Source: Rhodoplanes sp046000175
GTDB taxonomy: Bacteria > Pseudomonadota > Alphaproteobacteria > Rhizobiales > Xanthobacteraceae
Direction of reading: 5' to 3'
Assembly: GCF_046000175.1 (NCBI RefSeq)
Contig: NZ_JBEOMB010000009.1
Location: forward strand, 1-64,000
Length of the DNA: 64,000 nt
The position numbers and the translations under genes are program-made. The notes beneath the pieces are model-generated. The model did no database searches. It saw only the letters and a program-made list of their open reading frames with translations, and was not told the origin of the DNA. Numbering within the stretch: position 1 is the stretch's first letter; every line of letters begins with the position of its first letter. This document shows, piece by piece, positions 43,230 through 51,870 of the stretch.

Positions 43230-43388
43230 GAAAATATGGCGCTCACGGCGCGAGATGCACGACAACGACCTTCAACGAATAAAACAGTACCTTATTCGGA
43301 CGACTTAGCCGCGGTAAATTAGACGCTCAACCACCGATCGTGACAAATCCGTGTCGCCTGGGCAACGAACCGCTCTAGCCCGGTATCA

Positions 43389-43426
43389 CGTCACGCCAGA
43401 TCGCATTATTCAGGATCTGGATGACG
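43389..43426. other. Inverted repeat downstream of the histidine kinase
   Basis: CGTCA...CCAGATC and GATCTGG...TGACG (arms 43389-43402 and 43414-43426) pair across an 11-nt loop with two small mismatches. Position just after the kinase stop (minus strand) suggests a transcript-end hairpin, but no T-run follows. Confidence 0.35.
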
Positions 43427-43452
43427 TGAGCGACCGGTGACGTATCGAGCAC

Positions 43453-44436
43453 TCAGATCGTCGAGTCGTCGACCACCCAGCCGACCTTCTCGAGCGGCGC
43501 TTCCATGCGATACTTCAGGCCCTGCGGCGCATACTCGATGGAATGCTTGCCGATCCGCCGCATCGTGTCCTCGATGATCTTGCGGCCGTAGCCGCTGCGG
43601 GTCGGCGGGGCGACGGTCGGGCCGCCGTCCTCCTGCCACGACAGCACGAAGGCCATCGGTCGCAGATCGCGCTCGACGCTCCAGCGCACCGCGATGCTGC
43701 CCTCGGGCGCCGACAGCGCCCCGTACTTCACGGCGTTGGTGGTGAGCTCGTGCAGCAGCAGCGCGAAGCTCTGCGCCGCGTTCTGCTTCACCATCACCTC
43801 CACGCCGTCGAGGGTGACGCGGTCCGCGAAGGCCGACGTCTCGGAGGCGAGAATCTGACGCAACGGCGCACCGCGCCACTCCTGCTCGGTCATCAACGTG
43901 TAGGCGCGGCCGAGCGACTGCAGGCGATCGATGAACACGTCGCGCGCCTCGCGCAACGGCCGCTCGCCCGACAGGCTCGACAGCGCCACCGACTGGATCA
44001 CGGCGAACAGGTTCTGGATGCGGTGATTGAGCTCGCCGATCAGCAGCCGCTGGCGGTCCTCGGTGCGCTTGCGCTCGGTGATGTCGACCAGCTCGGCCAG
44101 CACATAGGCGCGCCCGTCGACCGTCATCGGCTTGAGCGCGATCTCGACCGGGAACTCGCTGCCGTCCTTGCGGCGCGCCGCCAGGTCGCGCCCCATCCCC
44201 ATCGGCCGGTCGCGCGGCGACAGGTCGAACACCCGGCGGAGATCCGGATGGCCGTCGCGGAAGCGATCCGGGACCAGACACTCGACCGGCTGGCCGACGA
44301 GCTCGCCGCGCGCGTAGCCGAGCAGCTCCTCGGCGTGCTCGTTCGCGAAAACGATGCGCGCCACGCCGTCCACCAGGACCAGGCCGCTCGGTCCCGACTC
44401 GAGGATCATGTGAACAATGTCGCGTGGATCCCGCAT
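43453..44436 (-). CDS. PAS-HWE-type sensor histidine kinase
   Basis: Cytosolic sensor kinase of about 327 residues, without TM helices. One PAS domain (GLVLVDGVARIVFANEHAEE ... PAC-like RKDGSEFPVEIALKPM) is followed by the HisKA_2/HWE dimerisation helix with the phospho-acceptor His in GELNHRIQNLFAVIQSVA, then the ATP-binding domain with HELTTNAVKYGAL and the WxE motif in LSWQEDGGP. No G1 DxGxG box, as usual for HWE kinases. They often work with a response regulator or PhyR-type system; none is adjacent. Start ATG 44436 preferred; a TTG at 44484 adds 16 residues. Confidence 0.88.
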   Translation of the reverse strand: MRDPRDIVHMILESGPSGLVLVDGVARIVFANEHAEELLGYARGELVGQPVECLVPDRFRDGHPDLRRVFDLSPRDRPMGMGRDLAARRKDGSEFPVEIALKPMTVDGRAYVLAELVDITERKRTEDRQRLLIGELNHRIQNLFAVIQSVALSSLSGERPLREARDVFIDRLQSLGRAYTLMTEQEWRGAPLRQILASETSAFADRVTLDGVEVMVKQNAAQSFALLLHELTTNAVKYGALSAPEGSIAVRWSVERDLRPMAFVLSWQEDGGPTVAPPTRSGYGRKIIEDTMRRIGKHSIEYAPQGLKYRMEAPLEKVGWVVDDSTI

Positions 44437-44484
44437 CTCGGTCACTGTCGCGGTCAGGCTATTGCAGGACGCGCAGTCCGGCAA

Positions 44485-44898
44485 CCAGACCCGTTGTCCG
44501 TGTCACGCGTGGACTTTCCTAATCCGTCGCCACTTTGGGTGATACGGACGGCCTGCAATGTGAGCAGCCTCACACCGCGCCTCGAACCAGCGCGTCCCGA
44601 GGCGTGCGGAACCACCCATGCCGACCGAACTCCTGGACAACCAGGGCGTCCGGCGCGTTGACCAGTGTCAAGCCGCTGCCGGTCGGACGTCGTTCCGGCT
44701 GGCCGCTGCCGCGCCGGCCCGCTCGTTCGCGCCTCCATCCGGATCCGCCCTCCTGCCCGCGAACGAGTACAGGACAGAGAACGAAGGGCGCGCAACTGTG
44801 GAAATCAGGGCGGATCGCAATACCAGGGCCGACGTCCGCCGCGACGGACGTGGCACCGGTTCGGCCGCAGCGATCCGTGTCGCCGCAAATGGACGTGA
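44485..44898. other. Intergenic gap between the HWE kinase and CreA, nothing recognised
   Basis: About 410 bases without a gene that shows conserved or folded sequence; the open frames are antisense to or extend from creA. No hairpin with a T-run, promoter pair or repeat stood out by eye. Confidence 0.4.
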
Positions 44899-45462
44899 CT
44901 ACTCGACAAAATCGCCGCAACGCTGCACCGCCGTGTCGGCGGGACCCCACGGCATGATCGGCACGCTCGACGTCGAATTCTTCGGCGAGCCTTCGATGAT
45001 CCGATCTGAATAGACCATATAAACTAGTACATTGCGCTTCACATCGCAGCCCCGGACGATCTGCATCTTCTTGAAGAAGAGAGAGCGGCGCTGGCGGAAC
45101 ACGTCCTCGCCCTGCTCGAACTTTTTCTTGAATCGCACGGGTCCGATCTGCCGGCAGGCGAGCGAGATGTCGGAGACCTCCTCGGCCAGCCCGAGCCAGC
45201 CCTTGAAGCCGCCCTTCTCGGGCACCGTGAAATGACAGGCGACGCCGTCGACCTCCGGGTCGTCGAGCCCATAGGTCGCCAGCTTGTCGTTGGGGCTCAG
45301 CCACTTGAACACGGTCGACCGGCGGAAGATCAGGTCCGGCTCCTCGGCCGCGGCGGCCGGCACGACGCTCGCGAGACCGAGGCCGAGGGCCATCGCGACG
45401 GTCGCGACGACACAGCGCGCCCGCCGGGAAACCCGGCGCGACTTGTCGACATCACCTTGCAT
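44899..45462 (-). CDS. creA: CreA family exported protein
   Basis: A 187-residue periplasmic protein. A signal peptide (ATVAMALGLGLASVVPAAAA) precedes the CreA domain: VFKWLSPNDKLATYGLDDPE, GVACHFTVPEKGGFKGWLGL, DISLACRQIGPVRF, SLFFKKMQIVRGCDVKRNV and the highly conserved VYSDRIIEGSPKNS. The function of CreA is not established. Two Cys may form a disulfide. ATG 45462 follows GGAG by about 8 bases. A longer frame to 45831 includes DPF repeats and is not coding. Confidence 0.9.
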   Translation of the reverse strand: MQGDVDKSRRVSRRARCVVATVAMALGLGLASVVPAAAAEEPDLIFRRSTVFKWLSPNDKLATYGLDDPEVDGVACHFTVPEKGGFKGWLGLAEEVSDISLACRQIGPVRFKKKFEQGEDVFRQRRSLFFKKMQIVRGCDVKRNVLVYMVYSDRIIEGSPKNSTSSVPIMPWGPADTAVQRCGDFVE

Positions 45463-45775
45463 TTCCAGCTCCGTTTTAGACGACACGGCGGCGGGCGGGT
45501 ACGGCCCGCGCCGTGTCGAGACAGGATCATTGTGACGGTTGTCAATTACCCAACGCGGGATCGGTTTCCTGGCGCCGCAAGAAATGCCGAAGACGGCGCC
45601 TCGCAGGGGCACCTCGACGGGCGAGCCGCGGAGACACGGCGCGACAGCGACCTGTGGGCGATCACCAAATGGGTCTCGTCGGTCGTCGTCGGGGGGTCCC
45701 GATCGGCCGCTGTCGGCCGGAGTCGGAGACCGGATCGAGAACGGATCGGGCGAGAACGGATCGGTCAGGAACGGG
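45463..45775. other. Gap upstream of creA with short tandem repeat
   Basis: About 313 bases without a gene. Near 45732-45780 a degenerate unit of about 12-14 bases (GAGAACGGATCGG-like) recurs four times. The region should hold the creA promoter; no clear hexamer pair was found. Confidence 0.4.
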
Positions 45776-46483
45776 TCAGTACGGGAAGAAGCCGCCCTGC
45801 CGTTGGCCACCCCAGCTCTGGCCCCAGCCACTGCGCTGCCAGGCGTCGGCGCGGCGATAGCCGCCCCAGCCCTGGTCGACCGTCTCGGTCCGCGGCTTGC
45901 GGCGGACGGCCTTCTTCTTCTTCGGCTTCGCCGGCTCGGCCGCGGGCTTGTCCTCGCCGGCGGCCATGATGGCCTCCTTGGGCGGCTCGCCGGTCACAGG
46001 CGGCGCGGCCGCGGCCGGAGCGGGCGTCGTCGGGGCCGCGACCGCCGACGTCGTCGCCGGGTCCACCGGGGGCCGCCCGTCAGGGACCCGCCGACCGTCC
46101 GTCGAAGCGGTCGGGCCGGTGGTGCCGATCGGGGCCAGCGCGGTCGCCGACACCCCGCGCCGTTGCCGCGGCGCGGCCGACGGTGCCGCTCCCGGGGCCG
46201 CGACGGCCGTCGGCGGGACAGCGGCGGGCGGCGCTTCTGTGGCAGCGGGCGCCAGCCCGACCGTGCCTGCACCGGTCGTCGCCGCGTAATCCTCCCAGCT
46301 CCGCCCGACCGGCGCGTCGAGGGCGGAGGTGCGGGTCATCTCGTCGACGACCATGTAACCGGCCGCCGCCATCACGACTGCCACCGAAGCCACGCCGCCG
46401 AGTCGCGCGAACGACAATCGACGGCGGCTCGGCCGGGCCCGCTCGGGCCACAGCGAATAGTTACCGGATGAATGGGAAGCCAT
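45776..46483 (-). CDS. Membrane-anchored Ala/Pro-rich hypothetical protein
   Basis: A 235-residue protein with one TM helix (LGGVASVAVVMAAAGYMVV, about 29-47) after a basic start (RARPSRRRLSFARL), then about 130 Ala/Pro/Thr-rich disordered residues, a basic patch (AKPKKKKAVRRKPR) and a Trp/Gly/Gln-rich end (WQRSGWGQSWGGQRQGG). Likely an inner-membrane anchor with a long periplasmic or cytosolic tail. I do not recognise a family. ATG 46483 starts MASHSSGN; the upstream part of the longer frame has no membrane context. Confidence 0.6.
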   Translation of the reverse strand: MASHSSGNYSLWPERARPSRRRLSFARLGGVASVAVVMAAAGYMVVDEMTRTSALDAPVGRSWEDYAATTGAGTVGLAPAATEAPPAAVPPTAVAAPGAAPSAAPRQRRGVSATALAPIGTTGPTASTDGRRVPDGRPPVDPATTSAVAAPTTPAPAAAAPPVTGEPPKEAIMAAGEDKPAAEPAKPKKKKAVRRKPRTETVDQGWGGYRRADAWQRSGWGQSWGGQRQGGFFPY

Positions 46484-46648
46484 GATCGTCCCCGAGACGC
46501 CGTACGCGGACACGGCCGTCTCGTGATAACGTCGCGACGCCCCGAAAGTTCCCGTCCGCCGCCGCGAGTCGGCCACAAAGCGTGGTGCGCCGAAACGCCG
46601 GGACGGTTCAACCTTTCGCGGCGAGCAATGCCGCCAAATGCTGGAAAA

Positions 46649-47347
46649 TCAGACAGCCACGGGCCGCCCCTTCTCCGGCACGATCACCCGCGTCGCGTGG
46701 CCCTTCATCTCGGCGACGAACTTCTCCGCGGTCGGATCGATGATCGGGAACGAGCCGTAATGGCAGGGGATCACGGCATCGAGCTGGAAGAAGCGCTTCA
46801 CGGCGAATGCCGCGCTCTTCGCGCCCATGGTGAAGCGGTCGCCGATCGGCACCATCGCGATCTTCGGCCCGTGCAGCTCGGCGATCAGCCCCATGTCGGA
46901 GAACACGTCGGTGTCGCCCATGTGATAGACGGTCGGCTCGCCCGCCGCCTTGACGATCACGCCGTTGGGATTGCCGAGCCCGATCGGAATGCCATCGACG
47001 AGATCGCCGGAGGAGTGGTCGGCTCGCACCAGCGTCACGGTGAAGGCGCCCAAGTCCGTAGTGCCGCCCGTGTTCATCGGGTTGAAGCTCTTCAGCCCCT
47101 TCGACACCAGCCACATGCCGAGATCGTAGTTGGTCGTCACCGTCGCGCCGGTCTCGGCCGCGATCGAAAGCGTGTCGCCGACATGATCGCCATGGCCGTG
47201 GGTCACGAGGATGTGCGAGACGCCCGCGATCGCCGCGGCACGGTCGCTCGCGAAAGCCGGATTGCCGGTGAAGAACGGATCGATCAGCACGGCCGTGCCC
47301 TTGAAGTCGAGCCGGAAGGCGGAATGGCCGAACCAGGTGATCTCCAT
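46649..47347 (-). CDS. UPF0173-type metal-dependent hydrolase
   Basis: A 232-residue metallo-beta-lactamase-fold protein. It begins EITWFGHSAFRLDF and has LIDPFFTGNP, the metal motif THGHGDHVGD, ADHSSG, the later His/Asp ligands YHMGDTDVFSDM and the end-motif IPCHYGSFPIID, the standard order of the UPF0173/YtkL family. Physiological substrate unknown. GGGGGAG 8 bases before ATG 47347 decides the start. It is divergent from ruvX, 152 bases away. Confidence 0.9.
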   Translation of the reverse strand: MEITWFGHSAFRLDFKGTAVLIDPFFTGNPAFASDRAAAIAGVSHILVTHGHGDHVGDTLSIAAETGATVTTNYDLGMWLVSKGLKSFNPMNTGGTTDLGAFTVTLVRADHSSGDLVDGIPIGLGNPNGVIVKAAGEPTVYHMGDTDVFSDMGLIAELHGPKIAMVPIGDRFTMGAKSAAFAVKRFFQLDAVIPCHYGSFPIIDPTAEKFVAEMKGHATRVIVPEKGRPVAV

Positions 47348-47499
47348 GACGAACTCCCCCTTTCGCGCGATGACGCCTCGCGCCGCGCTGCGGATCATAT
47401 CGATCGAAAGATAAGCCGCAGGCGCGCAGGAGCGTCAATCGCACCCGACCGGCTCGGCGCGGGACTCGCGCCGCTGTGGACGCCGTGCTAGGCGGGCGC

Positions 47500-47976
47500 A
47501 TGCCCGCACCCGTCCTTCCTCTCGTCGAGATCGCCCCCCTGCTGCCGGAGCGCGGCGCCCTCGTCGGCCTCGATCTCGGCGACAAGACCATCGGGGTCGC
47601 GGTGAGCGATCCCGACCGCCGCCTCGCCACCGGCGTCGAGACCATTTCCCGCAAGCGGTTCACCGAGGACGCGAACCGGCTGCTGGCGCTCGCCGCCGAG
47701 CGCCGCGTCGCCGGCCTGGTGCTCGGCCTTCCGCTCAACATGAACGGCAGCGAGGGGCCGCGCGCCCAGGCGACCCGCGCCTTCGCGCGCAACCTGGCGA
47801 AGCTCACCGAGCTGCCGATCGGCCTGTGGGACGAGCGGCTGTCGACGGCCGCGGTCGAGCGCGAGCTGATCGCCGCCGACGCCAGCCGCAAGAGCCGCAA
47901 GGCCGTGATCGACCAGCACGCCGCGATCTTCATCCTGCAAGGCGCCCTCGACCGCCTGCTGCGCGGACCGGCGTGA
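47500..47976 (+). CDS. ruvX: Putative pre-16S rRNA nuclease / Holliday junction resolvase (YqgF)
   Basis: RNase H-fold protein of about 158 residues. Motifs: GLDLGDKTIGVAVSDPDRR (first catalytic Asp), VLGLPLNMNGSEGPRAQ, LWDERLSTAAVE (Glu) and DQHAAIFILQGALD (last Asp). In E. coli this family completes 5' maturation of 16S rRNA. ATG 47500 (MPAPVLPL) is preferred over GTG 47476. It converges on the minus-strand gene at 48057, whose terminator hairpin lies 20 bases after the ruvX stop and could serve both. Confidence 0.9.
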   Translation: MPAPVLPLVEIAPLLPERGALVGLDLGDKTIGVAVSDPDRRLATGVETISRKRFTEDANRLLALAAERRVAGLVLGLPLNMNGSEGPRAQATRAFARNLAKLTELPIGLWDERLSTAAVERELIAADASRKSRKAVIDQHAAIFILQGALDRLLRGPA

Positions 47977-47992
47977 AGCCGGCGCACGCATG

Positions 47993-48019
47993 AAAAAGGG
48001 CGGGTCCGAAGACCCGCCC
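47993..48019 (-). terminator. Intrinsic terminator with UUCG tetraloop
   Basis: On the minus strand a perfect 9-bp stem (GGGCGGGTC/GACCCGCCC) is capped by a TTCG tetraloop and followed by TTTTTC. It lies 38 bases after the stop of the exported Gly-rich protein gene. The stem may also end ruvX transcription from the other side, but that strand lacks a T-run. Confidence 0.85.
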
Positions 48020-48056
48020 TCTCGTGATCGACATCAGCGCGTTCGAACGCGCCCGA

Positions 48057-48584
48057 TCAGTACAGCGGATACGGCAGCACGGTGCCCTGAGTGCCCGGCT
48101 GGCCCGTGATCGCGGCCACGCCGAAGTCGGCGCGACGGGTCCGGCAGTCACCGATGTAGCCGTAGCCCCGGTTGAGGTCGGTCGAGATCCAGCACTGGCC
48201 GGAGCCCGCGACCGCGGCGGTGCCGCCGGCCGGGCCGGTCACCGGACCGCCGGCCGAGGCGTAACCCTCGTAACCGGGCTGCCAGCCGGCGTTGTAGCCG
48301 CCGGTGAGAGGGCTCAGCGCGGCCCCGGCGATGCCAGTGGCGAGGCCGACGCCGGCGCCGACCGCCCCGGCCGCGAGACCGACGCCGGTGCGGGCCGCCT
48401 GGCCGGCGACCCCGACCCCGGCGGCGACCGGACCGCCGTAGTAGCCCTGCGAATAGGACTGCGTGGCGACACGGTCCTGGTAGCGCATCGACTTGCGGGA
48501 CTGCGCCTCGCTCGGGGTGGCGGCGCCGAGGGCGACCGCACCGACCAGACCGGCCGCGAGGGCGTAACGAATCGTCGTCTTCAT
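48057..48584 (-). CDS. Exported Gly/Ala-rich protein, unknown
   Basis: A 175-residue protein. Signal peptide MKTTIRYALAAGLVGAVALG with cleavage after SEA; then a YSQGYYGGPV segment, a hydrophobic Gly/Ala stretch (VGLAAGAVGAGVGLATGIAG, about 65-95) that may insert in a membrane, and a C-terminal part with two Cys (GQCWISTDLNRGYGYIGDCR). This layout is common in Bradyrhizobium-type genomes; function unknown. A GGAG site precedes ATG 48584 by 9 bases. Confidence 0.75.
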   Translation of the reverse strand: MKTTIRYALAAGLVGAVALGAATPSEAQSRKSMRYQDRVATQSYSQGYYGGPVAAGVGVAGQAARTGVGLAAGAVGAGVGLATGIAGAALSPLTGGYNAGWQPGYEGYASAGGPVTGPAGGTAAVAGSGQCWISTDLNRGYGYIGDCRTRRADFGVAAITGQPGTQGTVLPYPLY

Positions 48585-48884
48585 CGTGTTCTGCTCCATG
48601 TGATGACGAGCCCGCTCCGGACAACGATCACGCCGCGCGGGGCGCGAGGTCGCCGCCCCGGTCGTCCGGTTCGTGACGTCGCGGTGACAGGCTCTCGTGC
48701 CGTCAACAGGCGGCCGCGCGGTCGGTTCCGCCGCGGCGCAACATGACGCACGGCATTGACATCATTCGATGATCGCGGTCTGGGGAGGATGATCGCACCG
48801 GTCGCCGCGGCATCGCCACGAAGCTGCCGCGGAGGGGCCGCGCATGGCGGGCGCGGCGCGCCGCGGACCGCCTGCGGCCGATGC
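48585..48884. other. Intergenic gap, nothing recognised
   Basis: About 300 bases between two minus-strand genes. It must contain the promoter of the exported Gly-rich protein; no ORF with a plausible product was found. Right of it lies the tandem duplication at the aidB end. Confidence 0.4.
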
Positions 48885-48936
48885 GCTCACCCCGGCATGG
48901 CGCGGGTGAGGCTCACCCCGGCATGGCGCGGGTGAG
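48885..48936. repeat. Perfect 26-bp tandem duplication spanning the aidB stop
   Basis: Two identical 26-base units (48885-48910 and 48911-48936), each with complementary ends (CTCACCC and GGGTGAG). The right unit encodes the last aidB residues (LTRAMPG) and the stop; the left one repeats them outside the gene. Each unit can fold as a hairpin, so the pair may act in transcription end, but no T-run follows. Confidence 0.9.
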
Positions 48937-50550
48937 CAAGTGGTCGATCTCCTGGCTCGAGAGATCGCTGGTGCCCGCCGTCGCCTCCGCGGCACCGGCG
49001 AGCCGCAGCCGGGCGAATATCTCGGCGATCGGCGAGGCCGAGGCGCGCAACGCGGCCGCGGTGGCGAGCAGCGCCAGCCGCTCCACGGCGACGCGGGCGA
49101 GCCGCTCGCGCTCCGGGCTGTCGAACGCCGCCCGCACGGCCATCGCCGTCGCGACGGCGCCGGGCAGGTCGCCCGCCTCGCCGGCGAGGTCGTCGACCAC
49201 GGCCATGACGGCGTCGCGGTGGCGGCCCAGCGTGCGCAGTACGTCGAGGCACAGGACGTTGCCGGCGCCCTCCCAGATCGCGTTGACGGGCGCCTCGCGA
49301 TAGAGCCGCGGCAGCGGCCCGTCCTCGACGAAGCCGTTGCCGCCGAGGCACTCCATCGCCTCCGCCACCAGGGCCGGCGCGGTCTTGGCGACCCGGAACT
49401 TGGCGACCGGGGTGAGCAGGCGGGCGCGCAGGCGCTCGGCCGGATCGGCGGACGCGAGATCGAACGACCGGGCGAGCCGGAACACCAGCGCGACGGCCGC
49501 CTCGGTCTCGAGCGCGAGGTCGGCCAGCACGGCGCGCATCAGCGGCTGCTCGTGGAGCCTCCGCCCGGACACATCGCGGTGGCGGGCATGGTGGACCGCG
49601 TGGGCGAGCGCGGCCCGCATCAGCCCGGCCGACGAGACGGCGCAGTCGGCGCGGCTGAGCTGGATCATCTCCATGATGGTGCGCACGCCCTCCCCCTCGG
49701 CGCCGAGCGGCCAGCCGAAGGCGTCGCGGAACGCTACCTCGGCGGTGGCGGCCGAGCGGCCGCCGAGCGTGTTCTTCAGGCGCTGCAGCTCGAGCCCGTT
49801 GATCTCGCCGTCCGGCCGGAAGCGCGGCACCAGCACGGCGACAGGCCCGCCCGGCGCCTGCGTCAGCACGACGAAGCCGTCGCTCATCGGCGCCGACATG
49901 AACCACTTGTGCCCGCTCACCGCGTAGCCGTCGGCGACCGGCGCGGCCGTTGTGGCGACGCCGCGCACGTCGGTGCCGACCTGCCGCTCGGTGACGCCCA
50001 TGCCGAGCGTCAGGCCGAACTTCTCTTCCCATGGCCGGAAGCTCGGGTCGTAATGCCGGTTCACCACCTTCCTGATCATCTCGACCGCGACCGGCGACGC
50101 CGCCGCGGCGAGCGGCGCCACCGCGGCCCGGGTGGTGATGACGGTGGCCAGGTGCCCGTTTTCCACCTGGGCGACCATGTAGAACCGGGCCGCGCGCGCG
50201 ACCTCGGAGGGGGCGTCGGCGCGGGCTCCGTCGGGCGTCCAGGTCGAGCAGTGGAGGCTGGCCCCGACGCTCTCCTTCAGCAGATGATGGTAGGACGGGT
50301 GGAACTCGACCGTGTCGCGCCGCTCGCCGCGCGCGTCGAAGGCCTGCAGGCGCGGCGTGTTCTCGTTGGCGAGACGCGCGTGCTCGCCCATCTCGCCCGC
50401 ACCCCAACGCCGTCCGAAAGCGCCGAGGAGGCGCGCCTCGTCGACCGCGCCGTTGGCGACGACGGCGTCCTTCAGGGCGCGGTCGGTGTCGTAGAGATCG
50501 ATGTCGGCGAAGAATGGAGGCTGGTTGTGGCGACCCTGCTCGGCCATCAT
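48913..50550 (-). CDS. aidB: Acyl-CoA dehydrogenase family protein AidB
   Basis: A 545-residue flavoprotein of the AidB branch. The E. coli AidB pattern is matched along its length: GRLAN-like HARLANENTPRLQAFDARG, VEFHPSYHHLL, AARFYMVAQVENG, GMGVTERQVGTDVRG, SGHKWFMSAPMSDGFVVLTQ, RLKNTLGGRSAATAEVAF and YREAPVNAIWEGAGNVLCLDVLR. AidB binds FAD and DNA and is linked to the alkylation response; its enzymatic substrate is uncertain. No Ada or other alkylation gene is adjacent. The start is ATG 50550 or 50547. It is divergent from pyrB. Confidence 0.93.
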   Translation of the reverse strand: MMAEQGRHNQPPFFADIDLYDTDRALKDAVVANGAVDEARLLGAFGRRWGAGEMGEHARLANENTPRLQAFDARGERRDTVEFHPSYHHLLKESVGASLHCSTWTPDGARADAPSEVARAARFYMVAQVENGHLATVITTRAAVAPLAAAASPVAVEMIRKVVNRHYDPSFRPWEEKFGLTLGMGVTERQVGTDVRGVATTAAPVADGYAVSGHKWFMSAPMSDGFVVLTQAPGGPVAVLVPRFRPDGEINGLELQRLKNTLGGRSAATAEVAFRDAFGWPLGAEGEGVRTIMEMIQLSRADCAVSSAGLMRAALAHAVHHARHRDVSGRRLHEQPLMRAVLADLALETEAAVALVFRLARSFDLASADPAERLRARLLTPVAKFRVAKTAPALVAEAMECLGGNGFVEDGPLPRLYREAPVNAIWEGAGNVLCLDVLRTLGRHRDAVMAVVDDLAGEAGDLPGAVATAMAVRAAFDSPERERLARVAVERLALLATAAALRASASPIAEIFARLRLAGAAEATAGTSDLSSQEIDHLLTRAMPG

Positions 50551-50633
50551 GCGTGTCCCGCCCTGTGCACTCGCCCAACCCTAACCCGATCTCGCCGGCC
50601 GTGCCGGATCTTTCCGGCCGAGTCCGGACCATC

Positions 50634-50668
50634 TTGTCCCCAGCCCGTGCCCTCGTAGCTGGGGACAA
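50634..50668. promoter_or_regulatory. Perfect 11-bp inverted repeat upstream of pyrB
   Basis: TTGTCCCCAGC (50634-50644) and GCTGGGGACAA (50658-50668) are exact complements separated by 13 bases. They lie in the aidB-pyrB divergent region, 24 bases before the predicted pyrB -35. If the promoter call is right the repeat is not in the pyrB transcript, favouring a protein-binding site. Confidence 0.5.
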
Positions 50669-50691
50669 ATACGGAGCTTAGCACGGCGTGC

Positions 50692-50720
50692 TTGCTGGGC
50701 TCCGCGAACGAGCCTATACG
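50692..50720 (+). promoter_or_regulatory. Predicted pyrB promoter
   Basis: TTGCTG (50692-50697) and TATACG (50715-50720) with a 17-base spacer. The start would be near 50727, only a few bases before the first ATG (50731), implying a very short or absent leader; no ribosome-binding site is visible before that ATG, consistent with this. Confidence 0.4.
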
Positions 50721-50730
50721 GCTGGCTTTG

Positions 50731-51684
50731 ATGAATATGGCACCCAAACCCGCCTTCGTGCTCCGCCAGCGTCATTTGCTGGGGATCGAGGGCCTTTCGC
50801 GCGAGGAGATCGTCGGTCTCCTCGACCTCGCCGAAGAATTCGTCGATCTCAACCGCCGCGTCGAGAAGAAGACCACCTCGCTGCGCGGTCGGACCCAGAT
50901 CAACCTCTTCTTCGAAGCCTCCACCCGGACCCAGGCGTCCTTCGAGCTCGCCGGCAAGCGGCTCGGTGCGGACGTGATGAACATGTCGGTCGCGTCCTCG
51001 TCCATCCGCAAGGGCGAGACGCTGATGGACACGGCCATCACGCTCAACGCGATGCACCCCGACATTCTCGTCGTGCGGCACAACGCATCGGGCGCCGTGA
51101 AGCTGCTCGCCGACAAGGTCGACTGCTCGGTCGTCAACGCCGGCGACGGCGCCCACGAGCATCCGACCCAGGCGCTGCTCGACGCGCTGACGATCCGCCG
51201 CAACAAGGGCCGCCTCGAAGGCCTCACGGTGGCGATCTGCGGCGACATCCTGCACTCGCGGGTGGCGCGCTCCAACTTCCTCCTGCTCAACGCCATGGAC
51301 GCGCGGGTGCGGGTGATCGCGCCCTCCACGCTGCTGCCGCCCGGCATCGAGCGGTTCGGCGTCGAGGTGTTCCGCGACATGCGCGAGGGCCTGAAGGACG
51401 CCGACATCGTGATGATGCTGCGCCTGCAGCGCGAGCGCATGAACGGCTCCTTCATCCCGTCCTCGACCGAGTACTTCGCCTATTACGGCCTCGACGAGAA
51501 GAAGCTCGCCTACGCCAAGCCGGACGCGCTGGTGATGCATCCGGGCCCGATGAACCGCGGCGTCGAGATCAACTCGACCGTGGCGGACGGCGCCCGCTCG
51601 CTGATCCGCGAGCAGGTCGAGATGGGCGTCGCGGTCCGCATGGCGATCCTCGAGGCGCTGTCGCGGAACCTGCCGAATGCGTGA
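50731..51684 (+). CDS. pyrB: Aspartate carbamoyltransferase catalytic subunit
   Basis: Second step of de novo pyrimidine synthesis: carbamoyl phosphate plus aspartate to carbamoyl aspartate. About 317 residues. Carbamoyl-phosphate loop FFEASTRTQASFE, SSIRKGETLMDT, the substrate segment NAGDGAHEHPTQALLDALTI, MMLRLQRERM and the aspartate domain MHPGPMNRGVEI are all intact. No PyrI follows; instead a dihydroorotase-like protein lacking the metal motif lies 186 bases downstream, as in organisms where pyrB and pyrC' products form a stable complex. ATG 50731 or 50737. Confidence 0.96.
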   Translation: MNMAPKPAFVLRQRHLLGIEGLSREEIVGLLDLAEEFVDLNRRVEKKTTSLRGRTQINLFFEASTRTQASFELAGKRLGADVMNMSVASSSIRKGETLMDTAITLNAMHPDILVVRHNASGAVKLLADKVDCSVVNAGDGAHEHPTQALLDALTIRRNKGRLEGLTVAICGDILHSRVARSNFLLLNAMDARVRVIAPSTLLPPGIERFGVEVFRDMREGLKDADIVMMLRLQRERMNGSFIPSSTEYFAYYGLDEKKLAYAKPDALVMHPGPMNRGVEINSTVADGARSLIREQVEMGVAVRMAILEALSRNLPNA

Positions 51685-51718
51685 GCCGGCTCTTCGGGTC
51701 GGCCACGTCGTTTCTTTC

Positions 51719-51808
51719 CGTCATGGCCGGGCTCGTCCCGGCCATCCACGTGTGAACCACCGCGGGACGTCCAGAACGTGGATGCCCGCGACGAGCGCGG
51801 GCATGACG
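51719..51808. repeat. Intergenic palindromic repeat, family A copy 3
   Basis: Hairpins ATGGCCGGG/CCCGGCCAT (51723-51745) and ATGCCCGCG/CGCGGGCAT (51782-51804), bracketed by CATCCACG and CGTGGATG, between pyrB and the dihydroorotase-like gene. It could modulate the ratio of the two products. Confidence 0.8.
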
Positions 51809-51870
51809 GGCCGGGGTGACCGGCGACCGCATCACGCCTCGCGCACGCCCGCTGAAGTCCTGGTGTGACC

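Noticed and set aside
45720..45831. N-terminal extension of creA with DPF repeats
   Set aside because: It precedes a clear signal peptide and ribosome-binding site at 45462; the repeats look non-coding.
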